DNA of 64,000 bases, taken from Coccinella septempunctata (Eukaryota; Arthropoda; Insecta; Coleoptera; Coccinellidae). The first letter of the stretch is position 1. The number at the start of each line of letters is the position of its first letter. A program made the translations under genes and the position numbers. Shown piece by piece: positions 1 to 10,708 of the stretch. The DNA is taken from contig NC_058191.1 of NCBI RefSeq assembly GCF_907165205.1, forward strand, positions 3,164,501-3,228,500, written 5' to 3'. Below the pieces are notes generated by a model, which saw only the letters and a list, made by a program, of their open reading frames with translations, ran no database searches and was not told the origin of the DNA.

Positions 1-556
1 CCAGATGATCATACGATATGGATATTAGCACGGGTTAAACAGTGGCGTTCCGTGTAAAGAAACTTTTCCACCTGAGGTAACTTTTGGTTTTTCACCTGAA
101 GAGTTATTCCACATGATTCCGAGGATGTCTATGGTTGTGTGAGAATGTTCGCGATAGTGAGAAAGAATTCCGAAAATTGAACCTAAGGAACTCTATGTTG
201 GAGATTGTGAAGTGATTAAGGAAAAGATGAGGGTAGAAACTGTTTTGATGACCATTGTCCGAAGAGTGTACTATTTAGGTTTAGTTTGTTTATGTTTGTT
301 TTTTTTTGTTATTTTATGTTTATAGAGCTTAAATATGATGTGTGATTTAAAGGACTACTACATAAGTAGAGTTAGAGCATTTGTAGGTTAAGTGATGAGG
401 AAGGAAGTGTAGCTTGTGAGATAAATTCGCTTATGAAACTTAAGTTTGTGAATGTTAGTTTTAGGAAAGAGCAGGACATGATGGACTTTGGACGAATATA
501 TGATGATTTAGGAAAAGTTGTGGCATCCAATGCCAAAACTTTTTAAAAGGAGGGAG
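1..556 (+). mobile_element. 3' internal end of an LTR retrotransposon
   Basis: This stretch precedes a probable LTR. It ends in a purine-rich tract (aaaaggagggag, 545-556), as expected of the polypurine tract that primes plus-strand synthesis in Ty3/Gypsy and related elements. A short open stretch near 70-145 reads EVTFGFSPEELFHMI and then stops; this resembles the end of a Pol/integrase region, but it is too short to classify. The rest looks non-coding and decayed. The element enters from the left edge, so its 5' LTR and gag-pol are outside the window. Assignment to an LTR element is inferred from the tract plus the LTR-like block that follows. Confidence 0.45.
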
Positions 557-2069
557 TGTTGTAATAAATCGGAATACGAGATTCCGAATAAATTTGGCAT
601 AATTCGAAAAAGGTATCGCTAGAATTTTTATACATTGTTGCAGCCGTGCTGCAGAGGCGATTTTTAGTTGGAAATACGATACTTCGAGGTGCTTGAGATC
701 AGACGGTATTAAATCTTGGGAATTTCAATAATAACCAGCTCGATAATAGTTGAAAGAGTTAGTGTCGCTCAGTCAGAAAATCAGCAGTTATTAATACCCT
801 ACGTTTTCAGAGAGCAACCGGTGATCGGCGGCCTATGTAATTGATCCCAATATCCGGCGATAGGGACTTCGGAACAAGCGAAAATGGTTAGTCATGTAGA
901 TTAAGAAAGATTTATTAGTCTGGAGACCCTGAGAAGAAAACAATTCTCAAAATGCGGAGTAGTCGAAATATTCTTGTAACCGTCCAGCTTGGGAACGCTG
1001 ATTTTTCAACTCAGCAATAATGATCGTCCAATGATTTCGATTTTGGGACGTTTTGGTACCACCCATAGCGTGGGAGAGAAAGACTGGGGAAAAAGGTACA
1101 TCGGAAAAAGTTAGTCAGTCGGTCCGGGAACGTGATCTGTAAAATATCGGAAAATATACCCCTTCGAGTCGGTACGGAAAAGTAGAGAAATTATAAATCA
1201 TTGTAGAGTCAGTCATTAAGGAAAGAGAAAAGGGACTTAGAATAAATAGGTTTTCACGAAGTAAGAGAAAAGTCTAGGTAGATCACGGAATAGAATCGGA
1301 GACTCGGTCGGCTCATAGATATTTGGAAAAGTTCAGTATAAAGAAAAGTCCAGTCCTTTGTTTTTGTTGGTTTTGTTGAAGTAGGAACGGAATATCGGGA
1401 ATTAGGTAGTTGAAGAAATTTGGAAATAATTTGAAGTTCAAGTCAGTTTATCGGAAATCAGTAAAGTAACATTCGAGGAGTGATCGTTAATTTTCTTGAT
1501 TCGTAGTAAGACCAGATATAAAGAATTCGCCGATTAGTGCGGGTAAAGTCTGGTGTCGAAAAGTTTTCATCGGCAGCGTCAGACAAACAGCAGACGCAGA
1601 AAAGGTAGAAAGTTCCAAGTTTATTCGTCCAGAGTCTTGAAAGCTCCTCTAAAATTCTTTGATAAAGTACTGATTTATTATTGAGCGCTAAGTTGGGAAG
1701 TTGAATTTTAACCCAAGATTTTGGTTATGAAAGTATGTTTTATTGCTTTGCGCTTATTTGCATGTGTTTAAGAAATTGAAGATTTTTTTTGTTGGTCGTC
1801 TTCGACCGAGTACGTATTTGTAGAGAAGTTCCAATTTTATTTTTCCAATAGATTTAATTGTTAAAGTTTTTCATGAGTTTCATTTAAACATCTCCCCAGA
1901 AATAATAATATTCAACTTCAAGACCTGTCCTTCGTGCGACGGGCCGGATCCACATTATTTCCCCTTCGAGGGCCTTCAATTTTTGTGTATTTAACATCTA
2001 AAAATAATCACCCCATGATCAGTGGAAAGCCGCTCTTCTACTGATCGAGATACGGGGTGCGTTATTACA
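557..2069 (+). repeat. probable 3' LTR
   Basis: The block begins TGTTGTAATAA directly after the polypurine tract and ends GTTATTACA at 2061-2069. This gives TG...CA ends and an imperfect terminal inverted repeat (TGTAATAA against TTATTACA). At about 1.5 kb it is long for an LTR but within the range of some Gypsy elements. No coding sequence was seen inside. The matching 5' LTR is outside the window, so the boundaries rest on these terminal features alone. Confidence 0.45.
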
Positions 2070-2656
2070 GTAGCAAATATGTCATTTTAGAGGGGTCTAA
2101 CCCCTTGCTCATTTTTGACCCAATAAATCGAGATTTTCGAAATCGAGTTTTTGTGCTAGGGTGGAAGCCTAGGCAACGCTGATTATATAACCGGAAATCC
2201 CAATTGGATCAGACGAATATAACAGGAGATATCGCAGATTGAAAATTGCAATTTTTGAAAAATGCCATATTCAAGATGAAAATCTGAACGAACGAAGATA
2301 GGCTTTCGAAATTGCCTGTAATAGATTCAGCGTGTTCGAAAACCTATATTTTCTTACCAAACTTCGCAATATGTGAAGGTATGTTCAGGAGAAAATAATT
2401 TTTATTTGAGCTCCTTGCAGCCGTTCGGTCTTGAAGATCGTTTAACTGATTCCATCTTTTTGGAAAGTTTTCGATAGTCACAGTTCGAGAAGTTTTTCTC
2501 TCGATAAACGATCAACATAACTGTAGATGGAAATGTGATATTTACCAACTTACCTTATAATTCTATCTTCAATTTGGAGTGCCCAAACTTGAAATATTAC
2601 GAATTGCTTTCGGACACATTGACAATTGACTTCTAAAAATGACCATTAATTTACAG
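2070..2656. other. intron or 5' flank, no gene recognised
   Basis: This lies between the LTR-like block and the first exon I can support. The 3' end (ttaatttacag at 2646-2656) is a usable splice acceptor. I found no convincing start-codon exon for the docking-complex protein here, so the true first exon is probably left of the window or hidden among the repeats. Confidence 0.5.
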
Positions 2657-2931
2657 GATTACGATATTACAAAGAAGCACTCGGAAATGATCCTCTAAAT
2701 CCGGATTTATTGTATAAAAGAGCAAACGCTTATGCAAAATGCTTCGACATGCAGAAAGGATTGGCAGATGTTGACAGAATCGAAAAAATTGATCCTGCAA
2801 ATGTTATTGGGAAGGCCCGTAAAATTGATTTCTTATATTTGAATGGCGAATTCGAGAAATGTTTGATGAATAGTTTCAATAATTTGAAAATTCGCAAGCA
2901 ACCACCATACTTTGCATTGGGATGTCTCACA
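2657..2931 (+). CDS. ODAD4: ODAD4/TTC25-like protein, first visible exon (N-terminal TPRs)
   Basis: ODAD4 (TTC25) is a tetratricopeptide protein of the outer dynein arm docking complex on ciliary and flagellar doublet microtubules. This exon encodes about 91 residues arranged as TPR helices: YYKEAL, then a DPLNPDLLYKRANAYAKC helix pair, then DVDRIEKIDPANVIGKA and FLYLNGEFEKCL. This is the order of the N-terminal TPRs of the family, as far as I recall the human protein. The acceptor is ttaatttacag and the donor gtgagt. The exon starts with two bases completing a split codon, so an upstream coding exon must exist, and it ends in phase 0, matching 5530-5876. It is read as an internal exon rather than as a start. 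Orthology is inferred from the whole eight-exon model. Confidence 0.8.
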
Positions 2932-3182
2932 GTGAGTACCTATGATTCTTCCTAACCTTTGAATATAAAATATATTGATCGGAAGTGTAACAGGTGATTC
3001 TCCGATACTCGGCCAATAGGGTTGTCAGCATAGTGAATTGGCCCTTGGAAGATATTTGAACGATATTGATCTATGAATCATAGTTATTAACTTGAGATGG
3101 GGGCGCTTCCTTCTTGAATTGTAAGATACAGTGATGCGAGAAGTGTCTTCAAATAGTTACTATATACCTACTATATTAACAT

Positions 3183-4003
3183 CATCATTCATTCATCATC
3201 GTTTCTTAGGGATTCTTGCGACTGTGTGCCCTTTTGTGACTGAAGAGACCGTGACCTACAGATCCTTCTACACTCCGGGCATGGATAGTCACCAACCAGA
3301 TCTGGCCGCCGCTGTAGCCTCTGTATTCTTCTCGAGTCTCCATTTATGTGGACCAAAGACCTCCACTGTGATCTGTCTAACGCTAGTTGTTCAAAGTTAT
3401 GATTGACATTAACTGATTTTAGAGATTGATGTAGTATATTCATAAACCGCTTATACTGGCCTCCTGGTTTCCGGGCTTCCTCTGTGACTTCGCCATACAG
3501 AGCTATTTTGGGGAGTCTTGTGTCTTGCATCCTCAGAATGCGCGCCGCAACACTTCTGCATTTGAAACCTTGTGGAACCATGTGATGTGCATTATTTGTC
3601 TTAGATGATGTTGTTGCGTTTGTTCAAGCTGTTTAATATGTCGCCTGTAGGGCCTCCAGCTCTCGCTTTCGTAAAGAAGCTTTGTAAACAGCTGTCTAGT
3701 ATTCATGAAGCTTCCCAAGTATTTGAACTGCCGAAATGTTCTAGTGTTTCATCCTCCAGGCTGATATCTGTTTGAAGGCTCTCTGGCGAATTTACCATGA
3801 TTTTGGTTTTGTCAATATTGAGTCTAAGACCTAAAGCTTTGTACATATGTTTATAGGTGTCCAACATTATCTGTAGATCCTCTGAGCTGCTAGAGATAGG
3901 TGCGCAGTCGTCTGCATATTGAAGTTTCGTGATGAAATTTGTACGGGTTTCTGCTCTGAGGCGCTTCAGGTTAAACAGGTCTCCATCAAATCTGAATCTG
4001 ACA
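3183..4003 (-). mobile_element. 5'-truncated copy of the zinc-finger LINE family (full copy at 41698-45373)
   Basis: On the minus strand this follows the last part of the intact LINE at 41698-45373, from about its position 44268 to the 3' end. It encodes the end of the reverse transcriptase, the conserved block around LLYESESWRPYRRHIKQLEQ and the C-terminal CPECRRICRSR zinc finger, with frameshifts and deletions. The 3' end runs into a cattcattcatcatc stretch, like the tetranucleotide tails of other copies. The 5' truncation point near 4003 abuts an unrelated LINE fragment. Dead copy. Confidence 0.8.
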
Positions 4004-5440
4004 TATCAACCATAGATGCTATACATGAACTCATTGGTGGGGTCATTAATAATATGGATAAGAATAAGATAAGAAAGTCCTTTCTGTTTTTTTGGACTTA
4101 ACAAAGGCCTTCGATACGGTGGACCATCGTTTGCTTATTGACAGATTGGAGAATGCTGGTATCAGAGGTGTTGCATTAACGTTATTTAAGAGTTATTTGG
4201 ACGGCCGGTTTCAGTGCGTCAAGATGGGGGATGTATTGAGTCAACCACTGAAGGTTGATATTGGTATTCCACAGGGGACTGTATTGGGTCTAACCCTTTT
4301 GCTTGTTTTCATTAATTGGCTGCTTCGTGTTTCAAATCTAGATATTTTGGCCTATGCAGATGATTCTGTTATAACCTTCAAAGGGAACACATGGGAGGAA
4401 GCTTATCAGAGTGCAGTGGGGGGATTGAAGTTCATTAATGTTCAGCTGTCACACTGCTTGCTGAGTTTGAACACCAAGATTTATATCGTTTTCACTTACG
4501 GCGTCTGATCAGCCTGACTTTCGGTTTATAAGTTTGCATGGGGAAGGGTGCGACCGATTGGGATGTCGTTGCCCGACAATAGAGAAAACTATGTCAATTA
4601 AGTATTTAGGGGTCCTCGTTTATCAGCATCTAAGATGGGGTGAACACGCTGCCTATCTTGTCGGGCGACTCAAGAAATTGCTCTACATATTTTATAACAC
4701 CAGGAGTGTTCTATCCAGGGAAAAATGTTTTCTTGTTTATGAGGCACTTGTATTGTCGATATTGAGATACGGCATTATAGTGTGGGGTGGTGTGAACAGG
4801 AATAACATTGGTTGTCTCGATGTTGTCAATAAGGCCATAATTAAAACAATCTTGAAAGTTGGTAGAAGGTTTGGAACTAAGAGGCTTTATATAGAATCTG
4901 GACAATTGAGCTTGAAACAGTTATACATCTATGAAGTATTGTTATATCAGATCAAAAAGAAAAAAAATTTATTCACCACGAGTTTCAAACCAGGCAGAAT
5001 CTGCGTAAGGATCTAGTTGTTCCTCGGTTCCATAAAAAACACTCACAGGGAAGTCTTGCATATTATGGCTCCAAATTGTATAACCTCCTTCCCCAAGAAC
5101 TTAGGGCATCATCGCTGAATGTAAAAAGCAGAGTTTTTAAATACCAGCTCCGAAATTGTGTAATTCTGAATTCTGATAGATTCGAGGCTACCCTATTGAA
5201 GTAATTTTGTTTTGGATATACATATCGTTCAATTAGTTATTTATCTTTGTGTTGCTTTTTCTTAGTTTTAGGGATCTTATTGAGAAATTTTACATGCTTT
5301 ATATGGTTATCATCACTTGTGGTTGCAGGGTATGACAGCATACAAGCTTGCTTAGGCTGCATATTCCTGCAAGATTGTTCAATATTTATTTTGATTGTAT
5401 ACCTTTTGATGAATAAATTGAATTGAATTGAATTGAATAT
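4004..5440 (+). mobile_element. 5'-truncated non-LTR retrotransposon (CR1/Jockey-like reverse transcriptase), pseudogenised
   Basis: Reading frames at about 3990-4508 and 4534-5016 give reverse-transcriptase blocks in order: TKAFDTVDHRLLIDRLENAG, GIPQGTVLG (motif B), ILAYADDSV (catalytic YADD), then the thumb region KYLGVLVYQHLRWGEH and LSILRYGIIVWGG. A frameshift lies near 4085 and another between the two frames. The endonuclease half is missing. The 3' end is a perfect pentanucleotide tail, about five units of ttgaa at 5415-5438, typical of LINEs with microsatellite tails. It ends about 90 bp before the exon at 5530. Confidence 0.8.
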
Positions 5441-5529
5441 ATAATTTATATTTTCATGATAAGGCTATTAAATTACTATAGTTTCGTATGCGTATTGCCC
5501 CTCTAATTTTAACATCCTTATACTTTCAG

Positions 5530-5876
5530 GCACAGAATGCAATAGAGGATTGCGTAGGAAAAAGAGCCGGACATCCATTGCGCGATTATTACGAGATAAT
5601 CCGGAAACAGGCTTGGCAGGAAAATGCAATGAAGGAGAGAGATCAACCAAAACAAAGAAAGAGAAAGAGAAAAACGAAGTCTCGTGTGCTAGAAACAGAA
5701 ACCAACATCATAGGTTCCGTTAAGCCGCAAAAGCCAGTGAGACCATTGAATGTTTCATTAGAAGAGGAAGAGGAGGAAGAAGAAGAAGAAATAGATGAGG
5801 CAAAAAGGAGCATATCTGAAAGAGGTTCAGCCACGAAAAAAGATATCAACCGTAGGAAAAAAAAGACGGGATTCAG
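5530..5876 (+). CDS. ODAD4: ODAD4/TTC25-like exon (end of TPR block, acidic/basic linker)
   Basis: The exon starts after tactttcag in phase 0 and ends at gtaagt with two bases of a split codon. The first residues, AQNAIEDCVGKRAG, follow directly from the previous exon and match the last helix before the linker in ODAD4 (human AQEAINNSVG, from memory). The remainder is low complexity: a Lys/Arg cluster (QRKRKRKTKSR), a run of nine Glu residues, and another basic stretch (RRKKKTGF). In the family this segment is also a poorly conserved linker between the TPR domain and the middle helical region. The Glu run comes from an imperfect gaa/gag repeat that could vary in length between individuals. 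Confidence 0.8.
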
Positions 5877-6112
5877 GTAAGTGCCTGTGACTCCTAGTAG
5901 GGTTCGGAAGTCTTTCGGAGTTTAAGCCACCACTCACTAACCGATAATATCTAGTCATTTATACAAGTGAGTTAATTGAATATTTATTCAAGAGAAGAAA
6001 GTTTAACCTACGAGCCGAAAGGGCGAGTAGGTATGTTTTTTCAAATTAATAAACATTTTTAACTCAAGTGTTGTATACCAAATTTCATTACTTATTACTG
6101 AGAGTATATGTA

Positions 6113-7799
6113 CAGGGTGGGCAAATTTCGATGTTTTAGCACTACAGCTTTTGATCCAGAGGAGATAGACAAAATCTGATACCCCATTCTCGTTCTCTTT
6201 TTCTGAGAAACAAACAAGGGTAGTAGTCATTTTTGGCCACCTTCATTTATTTTCGAGTTATAAGCGAAAATTGGAAAAATGGCGATTTCGAAATAAATTT
6301 ATATCTCCGCTAATACTGATGATAAAGCTCTTAAATTGAAACATTATACAGGCACTTTTTTACGTAGTATCCAGTGGCGTGCTCGCCTTTTTAGCAGGAT
6401 TTTTAATTACGGAGCTATGACCCGGAGTTATGTTTTTTCAAATGGGAACACTAGATTTCTGTGCAATTTTTTAAAAGCTTAATTTTTACTGATTTCAAAA
6501 ATATATAACATCATATGGTTTGCATCAATATGAATAATAAAAATGGTCAGAAACCTTTTTTCTCAATGTTTCTATGGTTTCAACTTCCGTTGAGAATAGA
6601 AAAATGTAGCATCTTACCACAGTCTCCTTCTATTAGTCCTCTTGTTTCTATGCTTCTTACTCAATTTCTCCAAGATTCAAATTTTATGAAAATTGGAAAA
6701 AGCATAGAAAGAATGATATTGCCGGAAGGAGACTGCTCTTAAGCCATATTTTGGCGATTAAGCGTCTTAATCGATGTCTTAAAGCGTCTTTAAGCGTGAC
6801 GTCATTAATTTTGTTGTCGCAAAAATAGAATATCGCTGATGGTTGAGTCATCTGTCGTTGACATTAGACAGCGAATCGAATTGTGAATTTTTCAATTTCT
6901 GTTCTTTGGCTATTATTTGAAATATATTTATTTATTCTAAATGATAATGCAGAAACTGCATTATTGGCAATAAAAGCACTCTTCCCTAGTAGGAATTCAA
7001 ATCAAATTCGATATAAACAACATATTCTCCCTTCTTCTTTATATTACCTCTTTCCGCTTAAGACGACACAGGCCCAGAGATATAGATATATCCAGAGACA
7101 AGGGACTTTCCCTTTCTCTATGGATATATCTGTGCACAGGCCAGAGACAAGATGACTCTATGACACAGGCGCTCTCCACAGACCGCCAGGTTCCGCTTAA
7201 AGCGTCTTAAAGACTGACGTCATGACTTATTCGCTCGAATAGCACCGCTTAAAGACGCTTCACGCGTCTTAATCGCGAAAATATGGCTTTATTATAGGAA
7301 GCTCTATTTTTCTGTGCTCGTTAAAAGTTGAAACCATAGAAATATTGAGAAAAAAAGTTTTTGACCATTTTCTATTATTTATATTGATGTAAACCATATG
7401 ATGTTTTATATTTTTGAAATCAGTAAATATTTAGCTTTCAAAAAATTGCACAGAAATCTAGTGTTCCCATTTAAAGAAACATAACTTTGGGTAATAGCTT
7501 CGTAATTAAAAATCCTGCTAAAAAAGGAAGCACGCCACTGGATTTTACTCAAAAAAGTGCCTGTATAATGTTTGAATTTCAGAGCTCTATCATCAGTATT
7601 AGCGGAGATATAAATTTATTTCGAAATCGCCATTTTTCCAATTTTCGCTTATAACTCGAAAACAAAAGAAGGTGGCCAAAAATGACTACTACTATTGTTA
7701 GTTTCTCAGAAAAAGAAAACGAGAATGGGGTATCAGATTTTGTCTATCTCCTCTGGTTCAAAAGCTGTAGTGCTAAAACATCGAAATTTGCCCACCTTG
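6113..7799. mobile_element. long inverted-repeat DNA element (arms about 490 bp)
   Basis: The ends are cagggtgggcaaatttcgat and the inverted atcgaaatttgcccaccttg, flanked on both sides by TA (6111-6112, 7800-7801). The arms run about 6113-6605 and 7310-7799 and can be followed as inverted copies throughout, including the block near atttctgtgcaat and the coupled tttctcaatgtttctatggt. No transposase is visible. It is a non-autonomous TIR element with a probable TA target duplication. Open frames inside it are antisense or repeat shadows. A related terminus (acagggagggtcaaattgg) occurs near 17903. Confidence 0.85.
6742..7288. mobile_element. inner TIR element with arrays of subterminal motifs (TTA duplication)
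   Basis: It starts AGCCATATTTTGGCGATTAA and ends with the imperfect inverse TTAATCGCGAAAATATGGCT. Both sides carry TTA (6739-6741, 7289-7291), the target length used by PIF/Harbinger-type transposases. Just inside each end lie several copies, in both orientations, of GCGTCTTAA-like motifs and one GACGTCA. It is inserted into the loop of the larger inverted-repeat element at 6113-7799. No transposase gene is present. Confidence 0.75.
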
Positions 7800-8811
7800 T
7801 ACTTTGTTTCGGTAGAAACAAAAATAAAAAACAAAAAAGTACAAAAGAGAAATCAACACAGTTTCTTTTTCAATTTTTATGATGAATTCATATTACCATC
7901 GGAATGCTTCAACAGACAAATGCAACAATTTTGGGCCCCAAAGCCCAAGTTTTTTTTTATTTTAGACGTACGAACGACACATGTGGACGGCTACAGTAAA
8001 AAATTCGTCCTGTTGCTATATTCGTGTCAGTTATAAAAAGAAGTACAAAACTTTGTGAAATGTCGGGTGAAATTTTTTTCGCTCCAGACAGTCTTCTTCG
8101 ATTTTGAATATTCTGTTTTTACTGAAATACTCAGAAAATATTATTGTTCATTCAGAAACTGAAATTCAATTTGGCAACTGAGAAATGAAAAACACGAACA
8201 ATGTAGTTCGTTCAAAAATGACGTTGAACACCCTGTATCTCGCTTACCTATTATGCTTCGAAAACAGGGTAGATATAAATACATACAAATATGTCATAAG
8301 GTAAAAATGATTCTCCTGGTATCATCTACCGATCATATATATGTTTATCCAGTTTATTACCCTTTTTATTATATGTTACGCAATTGATTAATAATTGAAT
8401 AATAATATTAGCCCAGTACGTGGAGGTTTTTTGAATGCAAAAGGTGGGGTAGTATGTTTTAAGCTCACGGTCCTAATGAAGAATCCAAGTTGCGGCCATT
8501 TTGAATTTTAGGTACAATATTTGGTTTTTTGATGATAACTCAAAAACGATGGCCTTAACGACAAAGGATGTCCCATACAAAAATAAAAAGAACAAAATTC
8601 CCTACATTTTTTGTTGAAAGAATTTTTTTGTAGCACTTATATGTTAGGAGTTACAGTTCCGTGAAGTAGCACTATTTGAAAAAAAAATGCGGAAACTTCA
8701 TTTTGATTGAGTTTTGTTTTCTTATTCTTATTGAATGTAATTATATTCTTACATTATTAAAAAAACAAATAAAAGGCACTTGAATATTTTCATTTGATTT
8801 CTACTACTTTT

Positions 8812-9340
8812 GGAATCGCGCCGCGTCTTTTGTAGGCGGCAAAGAGGCAAGATTGAATCTACTTTTCACCGTAGATTTGGCGAAGCGTTGAAAACGAATC
8901 TCTTCCAAACTCTCTTTATCCAAGTTGCCACCATATGAAGCTACAAGAAAGCGTGCTCCGGCCTCGGCAATCTCCTATGGTGTGGCATCTTGGTTGAAAA
9001 TTTTTATTATTTCATGAACCGTTCTGTTCTTTTCTATCAGCGTACAAAATTTAGTTCTTCCCTGATTGAATGGGGATGACGTAGTGTCACAACCACTGAA
9101 GGCATGCAAGAACAGAATGTGCTTGGTTGCTTCTTCATATTTGAAGCTACTTGCTTCAACTTCCCACCAGGTTTACGGAAGTAGATAGAACTTTCGGCTG
9201 GTGCTAAGGCTGCCAGAAGAACTAAAAGGTCGACGTCTTCCCCGACCACAAATACAGCATCAGATATTGATTCACTGCATAATGAAATTGCAGTGTTGAC
9301 AATTAGTACATCGGTGTCATTTTTCAGCTGTTCAACTCAA
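8812..9340 (-). pseudogene. XPG/FEN1-like nuclease fragment of a DNA transposon
   Basis: Minus-strand frames give, in order: DTDVLIVNTAISL, VVGEDVDLLVLLAALAP, SIYFRKPGGK, then in another frame ILFLHAFSGCDTTSS, and NLDKESLEEIRFQRFAKSTV with LPPTKDAARF. The acidic EDxD block followed by a G-C-D block resembles the I-region of FEN1/XPG nucleases. The same order of blocks is common in proteins of animal DNA transposons. There are at least one frameshift and two stop codons, so it is not functional. The nuclease assignment is inferred from the motif pattern. Confidence 0.6.
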
Positions 9341-9404
9341 ATTTGTTTCTCAGCATTGATATGAGACGAACTTTATTTTTTTCCTGATAAAGAATGATCG
9401 CGCC

Positions 9405-10028
9405 TAAACGGAGAGGCAATGAATAAAATAATGAGGATAAATTCAGATGCATACTACCCGCCGGTATGAATATCAACAAGTGTTACGATCTGAATTGAGC
9501 TAGCCAATTTGCCATCGTCAAGGCCCCAAATGGAGAAAAGCAGATGCTGACCATGGTTTCGGCCTCATTTGGCCTCATCACAGCTACATAGCATTTTTCT
9601 ACGGTGGAGAACATTTGGAATTGATGGAACTCTATTCAATGTTGGCATGTTGTACTGGGTAATATTTACCCAGAGCGCCACCCAATTAGGGAAAATATGG
9701 GACATATGCTATTGTCTTCGTCTTGCTTTCTATCTAGAGGGGATTGAATCGGACACCGTTTCATGTTGGGTGGCGCTCTGGGTAAATATTACCCAGTAGA
9801 ACATGCCAACATTGAATAGAGTTCCATCAATTCCAAACGTTCTCCACCGTAGAAAAATGCTATGTTGCTCTGATGAGGCCAAATGAGGCCGAAACCACGG
9901 TTAGCATCTGGTTTTCTTACTCCATTTGGGGCCTTGACGATGGCAAATTGGCTAGCTCAATTCAGATCGTAACACTTGTTGATATTCATATCGGCGGGTA
10001 GTATGCATCTGAATTTATCCTCATTATT
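9405..10028. mobile_element. fold-back (palindromic) MITE, arms about 250 bp
   Basis: The left arm (about 9420-9683) and right arm (about 9768-10028) are inverted copies around a spacer of roughly 90 bp. Shared landmarks are aattcagatgcatactaccc, ttctacggtggagaac and gggtaatatttacccag. Single-strand folding would give a very long hairpin. A second, rearranged copy is at 49101-49705, and a degenerate related stretch lies near 20096-20260. It is inserted inside the transposon at 8402-10368. Confidence 0.8.
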
Positions 10029-10453
10029 TTATTTTTTTCATTGGCTGAAAATCGCTCATGTGAAACATGCACCACAATTTTTTCACAAAAGGGACATCGG
10101 CAGACACGTGCTTTTGCTACAAAAAAATTTTTTCTACAAAAAATTTAGAAAATTTTGTCTTCTTTAACTTTGTATGGCTTATGTTTTGTCGTGAAAGCCA
10201 CCGTTTTTGAGTTATTATCAAAAAAGCAAATTTTTGTACCTAAAATCGAGCTCGAGCGCATACTTGGATTTTTCATTAGAGTCCTGAGTCTAACAATATA
10301 CCAAAAAATCGCTACTACCCCACCTTTTGCATTCAAACACCTCTTTTTGATCTCCAAGTATTGGACTAAATACCTACTGCATACAATACATATATGGATT
10401 TCCTACTTTCAACAACATTATCGTTCTTATTGCATACAAAATACGCGCTTATC

Positions 10454-10545
10454 AAACTGCCACGGTAGCTTAGGACTCGTTTTAGCATAGCTCCGGCTTG
10501 CAGAATTTTATGCTTTAGGTTCAAACCCTGAATCGGGAAAACTTT
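10454..10545 (+). other. tRNA-like segment with A- and B-box motifs (left arm)
   Basis: ggtagcttaggactc (from 10464) resembles a polymerase III A box and ggttcaaaccc (10518-10528) a B box, at a tRNA-like distance. Around the B box, five base pairs with a seven-base loop (TTCAAAC) form a plausible T arm. The acceptor stem does not pair and the anticodon arm is irregular, so this is not a functional tRNA; it looks like the tRNA-derived head of a SINE. A run of T follows near 10543. The same segment recurs inverted in the right arm. Confidence 0.45.
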
Positions 10546-10708
10546 TTCGTTTCCCAGCAAATACCAACTCGGCTAGTATCTCCTATTTATACCCTATACG
10601 AACTTCAGAAATCATGAGATACCCAAATTCGGCCAAAATCTGTTGCACTAGAGAAATTGCGGAAAGCATGAGATCTGCTTATTTAAAAGGAGCTATATAT
10701 AAGAGAGG

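Larger units (their letters stand above)
8402..10368. mobile_element. TIR transposon remnant inserted in the left arm (Academ-like?)
   Basis: The two ends are inverted copies over at least 270 bp (about 8402-8680 and 10090-10368), sharing gaatgcaaaaggtggggtag and its inverse, gattttaggtacaa, and ataactcaaaaacg. The homology of the host arm stops at 8402 and resumes at 10368, which dates this as a later insertion. The interior holds a decayed XPG/FEN1-like reading frame (8812-9340, minus strand) and a fold-back element (9405-10028). Nuclease-like proteins of this kind are known from Academ DNA transposons; no transposase core was seen, so the superfamily is a guess. Confidence 0.65.

Noticed and set aside
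5409..5438. Pentanucleotide ttgaa repeat as a free-standing microsatellite
   Set aside because: It is the 3' tail of the LINE fragment that ends there.
6515..7155. Open frames inside the inverted-repeat element
   Set aside because: They lie in arms and loops of non-autonomous elements, show no motif and are not conserved between the two arms.
9569..9799. Open frame in the fold-back MITE
   Set aside because: Produced by the palindrome itself; no protein signature.
10454..10545. Functional tRNA gene
   Set aside because: The A and B boxes and a T arm can be seen, but the acceptor and anticodon stems do not form; kept only as a tRNA-like segment.
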